From Amborella trichopoda (lineage: Eukaryota; Streptophyta; Magnoliopsida; Amborellales; Amborellaceae), in assembly GCF_000471905.2 (NCBI RefSeq), contig NW_006494931.1:4084730-4148729 (forward strand): a stretch of DNA of 64,000 nucleotides, written 5' to 3'. Every line of letters begins with the position of its first letter. Within the stretch, counting starts at the first letter, position 1. This document shows positions 53,785 through 64,000 of this stretch, piece by piece. A program made the position numbers and the translations under genes. The notes below the pieces were generated by a model. The model was not told where the DNA came from. It did not search any database and was given only the letters and a program-made list of their open reading frames with translations.

Positions 53785-55285
53785 ATGACGAGGACTCGTG
53801 CCAACAATGTGAGTTCTAGTAATGAGAACACCGAGGCCATCAAAGAATTCTTCATGACGCTAGGGGCCATGACTCAAGTTATGAAATATTAGATGACAGC
53901 CCCGGCTACCCTTACCCCTGACTAGGCAAAGAGTGGTTTAATTGAGAGATTTAGGAGACTAGCACCTCCAGCGTTCTCGGGGCATGGGGGAGTAGAAAAA
54001 GCCGGAAGATAGAAGAGGCAAGTAGAGAAGATTTTAGATGTTTTGCACTATTCGACGAGCATAAAGTCTGACTGGGAACTTTTATTCTGGAGGGGGAAGC
54101 TGAACATTGATGGAGTTCAGTGAAACAGTCCTGGAGGGAGACAGGGACTGAGCTCAAATTGGAGAACTTCCTAATGGCATTTGATGATAACTATTTCCCT
54201 GATTCTGTCCGAGAGAAAAAAGAAGTTGAGTTTATTGAGCTGCAATAAGGGAGACTAACGATAGAACAATATGCGGCCAAGTTTACAGAACTCTCTCGGT
54301 ACGCCCCCCATGTCATCAATACAGAGGCGCATAAGGTAAGCAAGTTTGAGAGGAGCCTCCGGCCAGATATAAGAGGGAGAGTAATATCAGCCAACCTTAA
54401 GACATTCTCCCCGTTAGTGGACCTCACTATGAAGATCGAGAAGGATTGTGAGGACTTCCGACTAAGGAAAAAAGTGAGACTAAGGTCCGCACCATCTATA
54501 AGTTTGAGAAGAAAGACATGGACACCTCCTAGGAGAGACTTTAGGGGAAGGACAAACCAGGGTAGCGTGAAAACTTGCGCCTGGCTTGCTCATATTGTGG
54601 ATTGAACAACCATTATGCAGTGGAGTGCTACAAGAAATAAAAAATGTGTCTTAGTTGCGAAAGCCTGACCACTAGATCAAGGACTGCCTTATGGTAAAGT
54701 CGGAGAACCGACCAAAGACTCAAGATCAGGTACTTACACTCATGAAGCAGGAAGCTAAGGTGTCTACCTCAGTGATCAAGGTACGCTCTTTATTTGTGGT
54801 AGATAAGCTAAAATTTTGATTGACATTGGTTCCTCTTATTCTTTTGTTGCACATCATTTTGCATGTCATCTAAATATTGAACCTTCACTTCTTGACTATA
54901 CTTTAGCAGTGTGCACACCAGTGGAAGAGTCTATGGAAACTGATAGGGTATACAAACGATGTGAAGTTTTTCTAGAGAGGTGTGACTTGCCCATAGATTT
55001 GATACTTTTATATATTCAGGACTTTGATGTTATTCTGGGATGGACTCGTTGCCCACATACCATGCTACTGTTAACTGTTATGATAAAACAGTTACCTTTA
55101 GACACCATAATCAACTTGTGCTGCACTTTGTTGGTACCAAGGATGCTCACTCTCCGTATTTTATTTCGGCCCTTCAGGCTTACCATCATTGCTAAAGGAG
55201 GTGTTGGATACTTAGCTTATGTGCTAGAAAATCGGGATGTCCAGTCTAAGTTAGAAGAGATACCAGTGGTAAGATAATACCCATA
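53785..55285 (+). pseudogene. Element D gag and protease (broken)
   Basis: ATG at 53785 opens MTRTRANNVSS. The gag core follows (LIERFRRLAPPAFSGHGGVE, about 53940; FTELSRYA-type block near 54290), then a zinc-knuckle region (CLSCEKPDH.IKDC in a broken frame, about 54650). Protease is at about 54810-55060, with the D-I-G-S-S-Y-S-F-V-A active-site block at about 54822. At least ten stops and several frameshifts. Element E carries a better preserved relative. Confidence 0.75.
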
Positions 55286-56600
55286 AGTTTTTCTTGAAGA
55301 GTTATCCTTTTTGCCTCCAATAAGGGAGATTGAGTTTGAGATAGATGTAATCCCTGGTATTGCCCCCATCTCTAACGCCTCATATTGGATGGTGCCAGCT
55401 GAATTGAAGGAACTAAAAGGGCAATTACAGAAGTTGTTAGAGAAGGATTTCATCTGACCCAGTGTGTCACCTTGGGGTGCGCCAGTTCTCTTTGTGAAGA
55501 AGAAGGATACGTCCTTGAGGCTTTGTATAGACTATAGGTAGTTGAACCAAGTAACAATAAAGAATAAGTACCCTCTACCTAGGATTGATGACCTCTTTGA
55601 TTAGGTTCAAGGGGCCCAAGTGTTCTCTAAGATCGACCTCCAAACAGGTTATCATCAATTGTGTGTTAAGGAGGGAGATATTCCCAAGACCTCCTTCAAA
55701 ACCCGATATGGCCATTATGAGTTTTTAGTGATGTCTTTCGGATTGACTAATGCCCCAGCTGTTTTCATGGACCTGATGAACATAATTTTTAGATGCTTTT
55801 TGGACGATTTTTTTGTGGTTTTTATTGATGATATTTTGGTGTATTCGAAGAGCTTGGAGGAGCATGAGCAGCACTTGAGAGTAGTCCTTCAGGCTTTAAG
55901 GTCAGAAAAGTTGTATGCCAAGTTAAGCAAGAGTGAATTCTGGCTTCCTAGTGTGGCCTGCCTTGGGCACGTTATTTCTAAGGATGGGGTCGCGGTTGAC
56001 CCTTTTAAGATTGAAACCGTACTCAAGTGGGGAAGATCGACAAATGTGTCAGAGGTCCGTAGTTTCCTGGGGTTATTACAGACTCTTTGTGGAAGGATTC
56101 TCGAAGATAACACTTCCTTTGACCCTTCTAACCTAGAAGAATGTGAAATTCGTATGGTTAGATGACTGTGAGAAAAGCTTTTAGGAGCTAAAGAAGAGAC
56201 TGACCACAGCTCTGATACTAACCTTACCCGAAGGAAATGAGGACTTTGTAGTTTACACTAATGCCTCTCATAAAGGGCTCGGATGCGGGGGAAGGTCATT
56301 GCATATGCCTCCAGACAGTTAAAATCGTATGAACATAACTATCCAACTCATGATTTGGAGCTGGCAGCTATAATATTCACTTTGAAAATATGGAGACACT
56401 ATCTCTATGGATTTAGGTGTTTACGGATCAGAAGAGCCTCAAGTACCTATTTTCTCAAAAGGAGTTGAACATGAGGCAAAGGAGATGGATGGACCTATTA
56501 AACGATTATGATTGTACCATCCAATATCACCCTAGCAAAATTGATGTGGTAGCAGATGCTTTGAGGAGGAAGCCCGTGATATTGGTGGCTCATATAATGG
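55286..56600 (+). pseudogene. Element D reverse transcriptase and RNase H (broken)
   Basis: RT motifs are [14 protein letters not shown] (about 55470), [16 protein letters not shown] (55629), [15 protein letters not shown] and the catalytic [11 protein letters not shown] (about 55820), with LGHVISKDG beyond. RNase H shows [20 protein letters not shown] with LELAAIIF (about 56295) and a tail around 56500 ([18 protein letters not shown]). 55620-56165 is a 181-codon open stretch; elsewhere stops and shifts intervene, including a small shift near 56100. Confidence 0.85.
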
Positions 56601-56699
56601 TCCGAGAGATGAAGTTGTTAGAGTATGTAGTGGGATGGCACCTAGCTTCGCCCCTTGGTGGTGGGGTATGTATGACAGCTTGCATAAGGGTAGAACCCC

Positions 56700-58119
56700 A
56701 ACTTTTTCAACAAATCTAGCTGACACAAAAGAAGGATCCCAAGCTCATGAAAATTTTAGAAGAGATGCAGCTGGGGAAGAGAGACGGTTTCTCTATGAGC
56801 AATGATGACTTGTTGAGATTCAAGGATCGGGTATGTATCCCGAATGATGCCGATGTAAAGAGAGCTCTCTTAGAGGAAGGTCACTCCTCCCATTACGTTA
56901 TACATCCCGGGAGTCTTAGGACTTGAAGAAAACTTTCTGGTGAAATGACATGAAAAGGGAAGTAGCACTATTTGTTTCTAAGTGCTTGACATGCTAGCAA
57001 GTGAAAGCTGAGCATCAGAAACCCGCCGGATTGTTGCAACCCTTACCCATGCCGGAATAGAAATGGGAGCACATTGTTATGGACTTTGTCTCTGGTTAGC
57101 TTAAAACGAGTTCTAGGCATGATAACATTTGGGTCGTTGTGGACCGGCTAACAAAAGTTGTCCAGTTCTTACCGATCCGCACGACTTACACATTGGATAA
57201 ACTGACCCAGTTGTACATCAAAGAGATGGCGAGGGTGCATGGGATACCTGTCAGTATCGTGTCCGACATGGACAATAGATTTATCTCTAGATTTTAGGCT
57301 AGTTTGCAGTCAGCCTTGAGGACGAGACTTACTTTTGGCGCTACATTTCGCCCCCAGACTGATGAATAATCAGAGAGAACCATTCAGACATTAGAAGATA
57401 TGTTAAGGGCTTGTGTCATTAATTTTTAGCGAAGATGGGATGACCATTTACCTCTAATTGAGTTTTCCTATAACAACTTCTTTCAAGCTAGTATTCAGAT
57501 GGCGCCTTTTGAGGCCGTATATGAAAGAAAGTGCAAGTCACCCATTTGTTGGGACGTGATTTGTGAAAGAACGCTTTTAGGGCAAAAATTTTTCTAAGTG
57601 ACCTCATAAAAGATTGCTTTGATTAGAAAGAGGCTCAAGACAACTCAGAGTTGGCAGAATAGTTACGCTGATAACCGAAAAAGGGACCTCAAGTTTGAGG
57701 TGGGTGATCGGGTTTTCTTGAAGGTATCGCCAACTAAGGGCATTATGAGATTCAGCAAGAAAGGGAAGTTGAGCCCAAGTTATATTGGACCTTTTGATAT
57801 TTTGGAAAAAGTAGGAGGCGTGGCATATCGACATGCCCTACCACCCGAGTTGGCGAACATCCACAATGTCTTCCATGTATCTCTATTGAGGAAGTACCAG
57901 CCAGACCCGTCCCATGTTCTGAGATATGAACCAGTTCCGATCATAAAGGACCTGACCTTCATCGAGCAGCCAATTGAAATACTAGATAGAAGGGTACAAG
58001 TGTTGCATAATAAGGAGAACCCTCTAGTCCGTGTTTTGTAGTAGTACCATTCTAAGGAAGAGTCGACTTGGGAGCGAGAAGATGAGATCCGGGATAAGTA
58101 CCCCTATTTATTTGTTTAA
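56700..58119 (+). pseudogene. Element D integrase with C-terminal chromodomain (broken)
   Basis: The HHCC finger is at about 56880-57005 (GHSSHYVIHPGS; CLTCQQVKAEHQKPAG with one stop). The DDE core runs 57075-57420 (D in IVMDFVSG, D in IVSDMDNRF, E in SERTIQTLEDML). The GPY/F-type C-terminal module is at about 57690-57880 (GDRVFLKVSPTKG; SPSYIGPFDIL; NVFHVSLLRKY). A chromodomain (QPIEILDRRVQVLHNKENPL, HSKEESTWEREDEI) ends at TAA 58117-58119. The chromodomain classifies D as a Tekay/Del-like chromovirus. Confidence 0.85.
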
Positions 58120-58151
58120 TAGAGGTATGATTTTGGGGACAAAATGCTATT

Positions 58152-58162
58152 AAAGGGGGGGG
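58152..58162 (+). promoter_or_regulatory. Polypurine tract of element D
   Basis: AAAGGGGGGGG lies just upstream of the 3' LTR start TGTCACCC at 58167; it would prime plus-strand synthesis. Confidence 0.75.
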
Positions 58163-58237
58163 TCCATGTCACCCAGACTTTTTCAGTATTTGGTGGTGCG
58201 CCGACGAGTCATCGGCAAGAGTGATTTGGAGCGCACG

Positions 58238-58400
58238 ACGCTGTTGAGCTCGCGGTGCTACCGCCATGCACGTTGCCTCCGTACGCATTGCCACCGTGCA
58301 CGTTGCCTCTGAGCTCGTTGCCGCCGTGCGTATTTCTGTCGAGTGTGTTGCCATTGAGCGTGTTGCCACCGTGTGTGTGACACTGCTGAGTGCGCGACAG
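58238..58400. repeat. GC-rich 18-bp minisatellite in element D 3' LTR
   Basis: About nine units around GTTGCCACCGTGCACGTT; the 5' LTR has about half as many. Confidence 0.8.
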
Positions 58401-58519
58401 TCCATGATTGCTTGCATGCCATGTGGCACTTGCATGGCCTTGGTTTTCCATATGTCTGTTGCTTGCTGTCGCCCCCTATCGTTTCTTATTTAAACCCCTT
58501 TTCTACCCCTCCAACGTGT

Positions 58520-58523
<4 letters not shown>

Positions 58524-58559
<36 letters not shown>
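58524..58559. repeat. (CT)n microsatellite
   Basis: About 18 CT units in the element D 3' LTR; the 5' LTR has only a short CT stretch at 22488-22500. Confidence 0.95.
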
Positions 58560-58562
<3 letters not shown>

Positions 58563-59793
58563 CACGTCCTTCCTCACTCCAGCCTAGACCTTAAGCTTAA
58601 ACTACCTTGGAGCTTGGTACTTTGGAGAGAAACATGTGGGAAGCACTTAAGAGTCTCACTTAGTACTGTAAATGGATCTAAGATCCCATGTTTCGTGCCT
58701 TATTTGATGCATGTTAAACTTGTTTGTTAAAGTATAAAAATTGAGTAGGGATATGGATGTGATTGTGGAAATATGCTTACGAAATTTTGTTAAGTATGAA
58801 CTATGTTTTTCCAGGATTGTGACTCTCTTTTGAGTAATTGTTTGAGCATTAAAATTATATCTAATGATTATGAAATTTTTTGAAGAAGAACCCCTTTAAT
58901 TCTATTTTAAGAAGGAAACAACCCCATATCAATATCTCTTTTGGTTGGAAAGTTATGTGCCATTTGCCAGAATATGCCAGAAGAAATTCCATAAACTTTA
59001 TAAGTTTTTTATTTGAATAGTTTACTGACCAAATCATGTCAGAATTTGCTGAAACCACTTTTGAATGAAATATGAGTGAGTCTAATTTAAATATAATATT
59101 GAAATCAAAACGAAATTTCAAATGGTTTGGAAATTATACCCATTTTTCTATAAAGATGTCATTGTAGTAATGACAGGCAAATTTCCAGAAACTTTACATA
59201 TTTTTTGTATTGAATGATTTACTAACCAAATAATTTCAAAATGAGCTCAAACACTTTCGAATGAAATATGAGTGAGTCTATTATAAATATGGCTTGGGAA
59301 TCAAAACAAAATTCCCTATGGTTTGGAAATTATACCCTTTTTCCATGAAGATGTCATTGTAGTAATAATAGGAAATTTTCTCGAATTTTTACATGTTTTT
59401 TTATTGAACGGTGTACTGACCGAATTCTGTCAGAATGATCTCCAACCAGTTTTTAATAAAATATTAGTGAGTCTAATTTAAATAAGGCTTTGGAATCAAC
59501 AACAAATTTCTTGTGGTTTGGAAATTATGCCCCTTTTTCTATGAAGACGTCACTGTTGGGATGCAGGAACTTTTCAAGAACTGCTACATGTTTTCTTGTA
59601 AGATTGTTCACTAACCAAATTAGAGTTCAATCCACTTTTACATGAAAGATGATTGAGTCTACTTTAAAATTGGCTTTTAGATCACATTGAAATTAATTAT
59701 GATTTGGAAATTATGCTCTTAAAGGTGGACTGTGTTCACTTCTCAAACTAGCAAAATAATTCGAAAATGTTTTTAATGAGCCTTACGATTTGT

Positions 59794-61750
59794 GTCACGA
59801 CCCCATCCCCGACTGCCTAACCTTCCATGACAGAGGGTGACTGGGCACGGGTTCGTGTTCCCAAAGTAGCGTATGTCTCTCAGGTGAGAGTAGACTCAAT
59901 GCCTTTTTCTCTGTATTCAAGCTAACTAAGGAAAGTAAAGGCTTTTTATAAGTCTAGAATTTAAAACTTGGCCAAACTATTCTTCAAAAAGAGGATACAT
60001 TACATTACATTACATCCAAAAGTAATACAACAAAGGTTAGGGCTTCAGGGCCAAAGTTACATAATTTTAAAAAAATAGTACATTCACGGCTAAGAGCCCA
60101 ACAACTTACAAGATCTAAAAATCCCCCTCTGAGTGGCCACCTTGATCCTTAGCTGCAACACGAGCTCTCAACTCTGAACCTGCTACTCTCAGTCTACAGG
60201 GAGGGAAAATTAATGGAATGAGCTCTGACGCCCAATAAGCAGACCTAGTATTATGCATTGGTAACAAGTCTATCCAAGATAAATAAACAATTTATTTAAA
60301 CAATTTATTTGAACAATTTATTTGATCATAATCAGTGGCAGTGCAGCAGGCATGCATATTGGTCATCAGGTCAATACATCAATTATAAACATGATATCCA
60401 AGTAACAGTGCATTAATTATAGACATTTCATGCAGTCATTCTAGTTATAAGAAATCACAATCACAATTTACCCATTACATACTCACTCTATAATTCACCT
60501 ACTCCAGCTAGTAGAAGCCCTATCCATCAGGCTAAACCAATCCCATTCGTTAGGACTTCTACCATCCCACAAGAGGGACGGTAATAGCAAGCGGGCTAAT
60601 CCGCTTCGTAATACCCTCAACTCATGCACACGATCCTCAATGTGCCTTGGGGGTTTAACAGGCCTTTACCTTGTAAGGAATCCATCAATCGCATATCTCA
60701 TCTCATGAATCGCAGGAAGCGACCCTCCTTTCTCCCCTAACTAGTTCTTATCATTGTGCAAGTTAGATAATATGCCGGCATCACCTCCTCGGTGTATCAA
60801 TCTCCACTACAGATGGGTGCTCCATCGCGTAGTAGCCGGTATCCATAAACAGTGGCTAGTATTCTCATCAATGTAATTATGATACTCACTACCAATGGGT
60901 GTCCCATTGCGTAGTGGTCTTCATTAGGCCTCTTTCCATGCTCGAGCATTCAATTCGTTCATGCCAATTCAATGCCTCATAACAAATAAATCACATTCTC
61001 ATCATACCCTCACGGTAATTAACATGAATCATTACATGAATCATACAATAACGTTTACACATGGACATCATCAATGGCATTTTAGAACTTATCATGAAAC
61101 TACCATCATGAAGCTGTCACATTAACATTGCAGTTATCACTATTTCACAGGGCACATTGTGGCAAAGCCTCATTCGCATTATTTTATGGCACGTACATAA
61201 TTATCATATAACATTTTCTTATCATTTATCAAGGAAAATTCAATGTTCCAAGTAATAGCTAAATGAGAAGGTTAAATGCTTCACTTATCAAGGAAATCAG
61301 ACCTCATTTGTCAGATTACAGGTTTGGTCCAAAACAAGTAATAGTGGCTAGAAAATAGTGAGCAATGACGTGTTCATGCATTTTAGAGCATAACTCAAGA
61401 TTCATAAGGAATTTCAAAAATCTCAAAACATGCAAATTTAAGTTTATTCACAAGGATTTCCAACGGTGGAAATTTGAGGATGTTTGGATGTCATTTGCCA
61501 AGCCAAAAGTGTGGCCCAAAAAGAGTCACAATTGCTGGAATTTACAGCTGAGCAGTGGCATGTTCATACATTTTAGGCCATATATTTTGACTCGTGTGAC
61601 ATTTTATCATGATGCAAAAAAAAAAAACAAACCTTAGTTAGAGTATCTTTCGTTTAAAACTGATTTGGGCCCATTCGGGCACCGTTCTGTCAGTGAAAGG
61701 CTCAACGCAAGAGCCCTCACAGTTTACAAGTATTCATATGTTATTACCAT
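59794..61750 (-). repeat. Element E 3' LTR
   Basis: Shares with element D the block GGTATTACGAA...GATGGTAGAAGTCCTAA...AGGGCTTCTAC (minus strand, about 60630-60490). It has a doublet of about 187 bp (CTAAAATG-ATGAACA-G at about 61575 and 61390) and a repeat of GGTATCCATAA...CATCGCGTAGT type (60800-60930). The LTR start is not precisely located. Confidence 0.65.
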
Positions 61751-61903
61751 ACCACCCACCATTTACAAGTTGAATTAGCAAGTTTGACAAGAAGATTTCC
61801 TTCACAATTTCTCCAAACTCATTGGGATGGATAAATGTTCATTCTTTTCATTTTCCATGCATCCCATGAAACTATGAACTTCGGTCACATTTGCCAGTTT
61901 CTC

Positions 61904-62866
61904 TTATTTAAGCACGGCTTCAACTTTGGAAGAGTCGACCATGATCCCATCCTTAGAAATAATGTGACCCAGGAAGGTCACACTGGGAAGCCAAAACTCC
62001 CAAAACTCATTCTTACTTAATTTGGGATACAACCTTTCTGACTTTAAAGTTTGCAAAACAGATCTTAGATGCTGCTCATGTAACTCCCAGTCTTTCAAGT
62101 ATACTAGAATATCATCAATGAAGACCACCACAAAGTCATATAGAAAAGGTCGGAAGGCAATCTTTGGGATGTCTCCTTCCTTCACGTTTAGTTGGTGATA
62201 CCCTGATCGGAGATCGTTCTTAGAAAACACCTGGGCTCCCTAGAGCTGATCAAAGAGGTCATCAATTCTAGGCAAAGGATACTTATTCTTCACCGTTACT
62301 TGGTTTAGTTGCCTATAGTCAATACATAGCCTCAAGGACCCATCTTTCTTCTTCACAAACAGAACTGGTGCACCCCAGGGTGACACACTGGGTCAAACAA
62401 ACCCCTTATCTAATAATTCTCTCAACTGCTCTTTTAATTCTTTCAACTCTGTTGGGGTCATCCTATGTGGGGCTTTAGAGTTGGGCACAGCGCCCGGGAC
62501 TACATCTATCGCAAATTCAATTTCCCTTACCGGAGGTAAGGATGACAGTTCTTCAGGGGATACCTCAAGGTACTCCTTCACCACAGCTATCTCTTCTAAC
62601 TGGGTCTGCACACCACAATTTTCCACTACATAAGCCAGATACCCTAGACATTTCTTAGTCAAAAGACAAGAGGCCCGAAGGGCAGAGATAAAGTGTGGAG
62701 GGGCAGTATCTCTAATGCCCTCGAAGTGCAACTTCGCTTGGTCAGAATGCCTAAATGTCACTATCTTTTCATGATAGTTAATGGTAGCATGGTGGGTATA
62801 CAACTTGTCCATGCCCAGAATAACATCAAAGTCTTGAATATCTAGATGAATCAAGTCCACTAGCAT
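61904..62866 (-). pseudogene. Element E reverse transcriptase with internal deletion
   Basis: In order: [93 protein letters not shown], then [20 protein letters not shown]. The segment with [17 protein letters not shown] that separates GDIPK from FIDD in element D is absent, an in-frame loss of roughly 30 codons at a repeated Phe-Arg. Stops occur near 62394 and 62240. The frame ends at KVEAVLK; the catalytic FIDD pair is present. Confidence 0.8.
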
Positions 62867-63123
62867 ATCATACTTATCAATTGAGACTTACACTGCCTAT
62901 ACACTCTATCAATTTCCATAGAGCCTTCCATTGGTGTGCATACTACTAGGGTGTAGTTAAGGTGTGCAAGTGCAACATTCAAATGGCAAGCAAAATGGGG
63001 TGCAACAAACGAGTGAGAAGATCCAGGGTCAATTAAGGCTCTAGCTTTAATACCACAAATTGAGAGTGTACCTCGGATCATTGAGGTGGACGCCTTGGCC
63101 TCTTGCTCTGTGAGGGCGAACAC
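62860..63123 (-). pseudogene. Element E aspartic protease
   Basis: 87 open codons: ALTEQEAKASTSMIRGTLSI, then the active-site block ALIDPGSSHSFVAPHFACHL, and LVVCTPMEGSMEIDRVYRQC. The motif is D-P-G-S rather than D-S/T-G, usual for plant chromoviruses. A frameshift near 62870 separates it from the RT frame, which starts DLIHLDIQDFDVILGMDKL. Confidence 0.75.
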
Positions 63124-63179
63124 TCATCTTTGGGTCTTCGGGCCATCCTCGGTTTACATCATAGGGAAGGTTTTGGCCC

Positions 63180-63996
63180 AATGACCTGGCTTGTAGCACT
63201 TTAGGCACACGTTCTTCTTCTAGTAACATTCTTCGGTAGTGTGGTTATCTTTCCCACAGTGAGCAGAAGCTGGGCATCAATCATTGCCCAGGTTGCCCAG
63301 AAGATTCCTCTGGGTTCTCGGGTTCAGCTGGTATGGCCTCCTTCTCACACCTCTTCTTGAAATTTGTTAGGGTTTCTTCCCAAACCTTCCCGATGGCACA
63401 ATCTTCATCCTTCCTTCATTCCTCGATCGGTGGTCCTCGCATTCTCTTTCTATCTTCAGGGTTAGGTCTACCAACGGGACGTATGACTTTTAGTTGGTCG
63501 ACATTACTCTACCCCTTATATGTGGTCGTAGACCCCTTTCAAATTTGGCTGCTTTCCACACCTTAGTGTTTATAATATGGGATGCGTACCTAGAGAGCTC
63601 TGTGAACCTAGCGGCATACTGCTCCACAGTCATATTCCCTTGCTGAAGTTTAATGAACTCTACTTCCTTCCTTTCCCTAACTGAATCTGAGAAGTATTTC
63701 TCATCGAACGCCACCAGAAAGTTCTCCCAGGTGGGTTTGGTTCCCAACTCCCTCCAGGTCTGCTTTACTAATTCTCGCTAGTGTTCGACTTCTCCTTCTA
63801 GCATGAAGGTCCCAAGCCTAACTTTCTGCTCATCCGAGTAGTGTAACACTTCTAGAATCTTCTCTATTTGCCTCTTCCATCTTTCTGCCTTCTCTACTCC
63901 TCCTTGCCCCAAAAAGGTTGGGGGCGCTAGCCTCCTAAACCTCTCTATTAGGTTACTATAGCTCTGCTCCGGGGTAGGGGTGGACTGGGCTGGCAT
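63180..63996 (-). pseudogene. Element E gag (3' part of gag and zinc knuckles)
   Basis: 63996-63778 reads LIERFRRLAPPTFLGQGGVE and KAERWKRQIEKILEVLHYSD; 63747-63490 reads WENFLVAFDEKYFSDSVRER and FIKLQQGNMTVEQYAARFTE with ELSRYA. One TAG (63778-63780) replaces a conserved Trp. A knuckle region near 63290-63190 shows CGKDNHTTEEC and CLKCYKPGHWAKT, the last ligand Cys apparently lost. Much better preserved than the same region of element D. Confidence 0.78.
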
Positions 63997-64000
63997 CGAC

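Larger units (their letters stand above)
22156..59793 (+). mobile_element. Element D: chromovirus-type Ty3/gypsy, outer element of the nest
   Basis: 5' LTR 22156-22623 plus 51319-53672, split by element B. A tRNA-Met-like primer site follows at about 53677, a broken gag-pol with C-terminal chromodomain at 53785-58119, a G-rich polypurine tract at 58152-58162, and the 3' LTR from 58167. The 3' LTR is split by element E at 59794, so its end lies right of the window. LTRs begin TGTCA and the 5' LTR ends TGACA. The two LTRs match over 22156-22623/58167-58686 and 51319-52260/58690-59793. Confidence 0.9.
58167..59793 (+). repeat. Element D 3' LTR, left part
   Basis: TGTCACCCAGACTTTTTCAG onward matches the 5' LTR. 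It includes a GC-rich minisatellite (58238-58400), a (CT)n tract (58524-58559) and four ~195-bp repeats (58950-59770). It is interrupted after GAGCCTTACGATTTG at 59793 by element E. Confidence 0.9.
59794..64000 (-). mobile_element. Element E: chromovirus on the minus strand, inserted in element D 3' LTR (partial)
   Basis: On the plus strand the boundary reads ...GATTTG then TGTCACGACCCC; on the minus strand this is the LTR end GGGGTCGTGACA, close to the end of the D LTR (TTGTGACA). Minus-strand order: gag (beyond 63996 to 63490), zinc knuckles (about 63290-63190), protease (63123-62860), RT (62866-61904), then directly LTR-like sequence to 59794. RNase H, integrase and chromodomain are missing. 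Its 5' LTR lies right of the window. Confidence 0.82.

Overview
The window is nuclear DNA of a seed plant, most likely a flowering plant. The evidence is a spliced, chloroplast-type riboflavin gene with long AT-rich introns, MITEs, plant-type Ty3/gypsy retrotransposons, a hAT remnant and plant mobile domain (PMD) sequences. I see no bacterial, organellar or tRNA/rRNA genes. Species cannot be named. The two LTR copies of the nested elements differ at many positions by eye, so this is old, slowly removed repeat DNA.

Layout. (1) 1-6060: the 5' half of RIBA (bifunctional DHBP synthase/GTP cyclohydrolase II) on the minus strand, three coding exons that join in frame; the rest lies left of the window. 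Its second intron carries a miniature LTR element whose 3' LTR holds a MITE. (2) 6061-9230: a MITE upstream of RIBA, hairpin-rich and tandem repeats, and a decayed Myb/SANT-like transposon fragment. (3) 9230-17560: element A, a truncated Ty3/gypsy element on the minus strand with gag C-terminus and protease but no reverse transcriptase (RT). It carries a PMD gene on the opposite (plus) strand whose first 590 codons are open. (4) 17589-17999: hAT transposase C-terminus; 19405-21600: an orphan gypsy RT-RNase H-integrase fragment.

(5) 22156-64000 is one nest of retrotransposons. Element D, a chromovirus (gag-pol with chromodomain at 53785-58119), starts at 22156. Its 5' LTR is split by element B (22624-51313, about 2.65-kb LTRs, near-perfect 5-bp target duplication). 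B's 3' LTR is split by element C (about 40031-48925, gag but no pol). D's 3' LTR is split at 59794 by element E, a minus-strand chromovirus that runs off the right edge.

Most interesting: A and B lie in opposite orientation and are decayed separately, yet share one architecture. This is gag, protease and a short post-protease tail on one strand, no RT/RNase H/integrase, then a convergent PMD gene on the other strand. The PMD gene has its own TATA box about 0.9-1.0 kb upstream, next to a G-run/C-run palindrome and flanked by arrays of about 26 bp. This looks like a family of non-autonomous gypsy elements carrying an antisense PMD gene, with one PMD copy (A) still open. If the family is real, it would have to move with enzymes supplied in trans.
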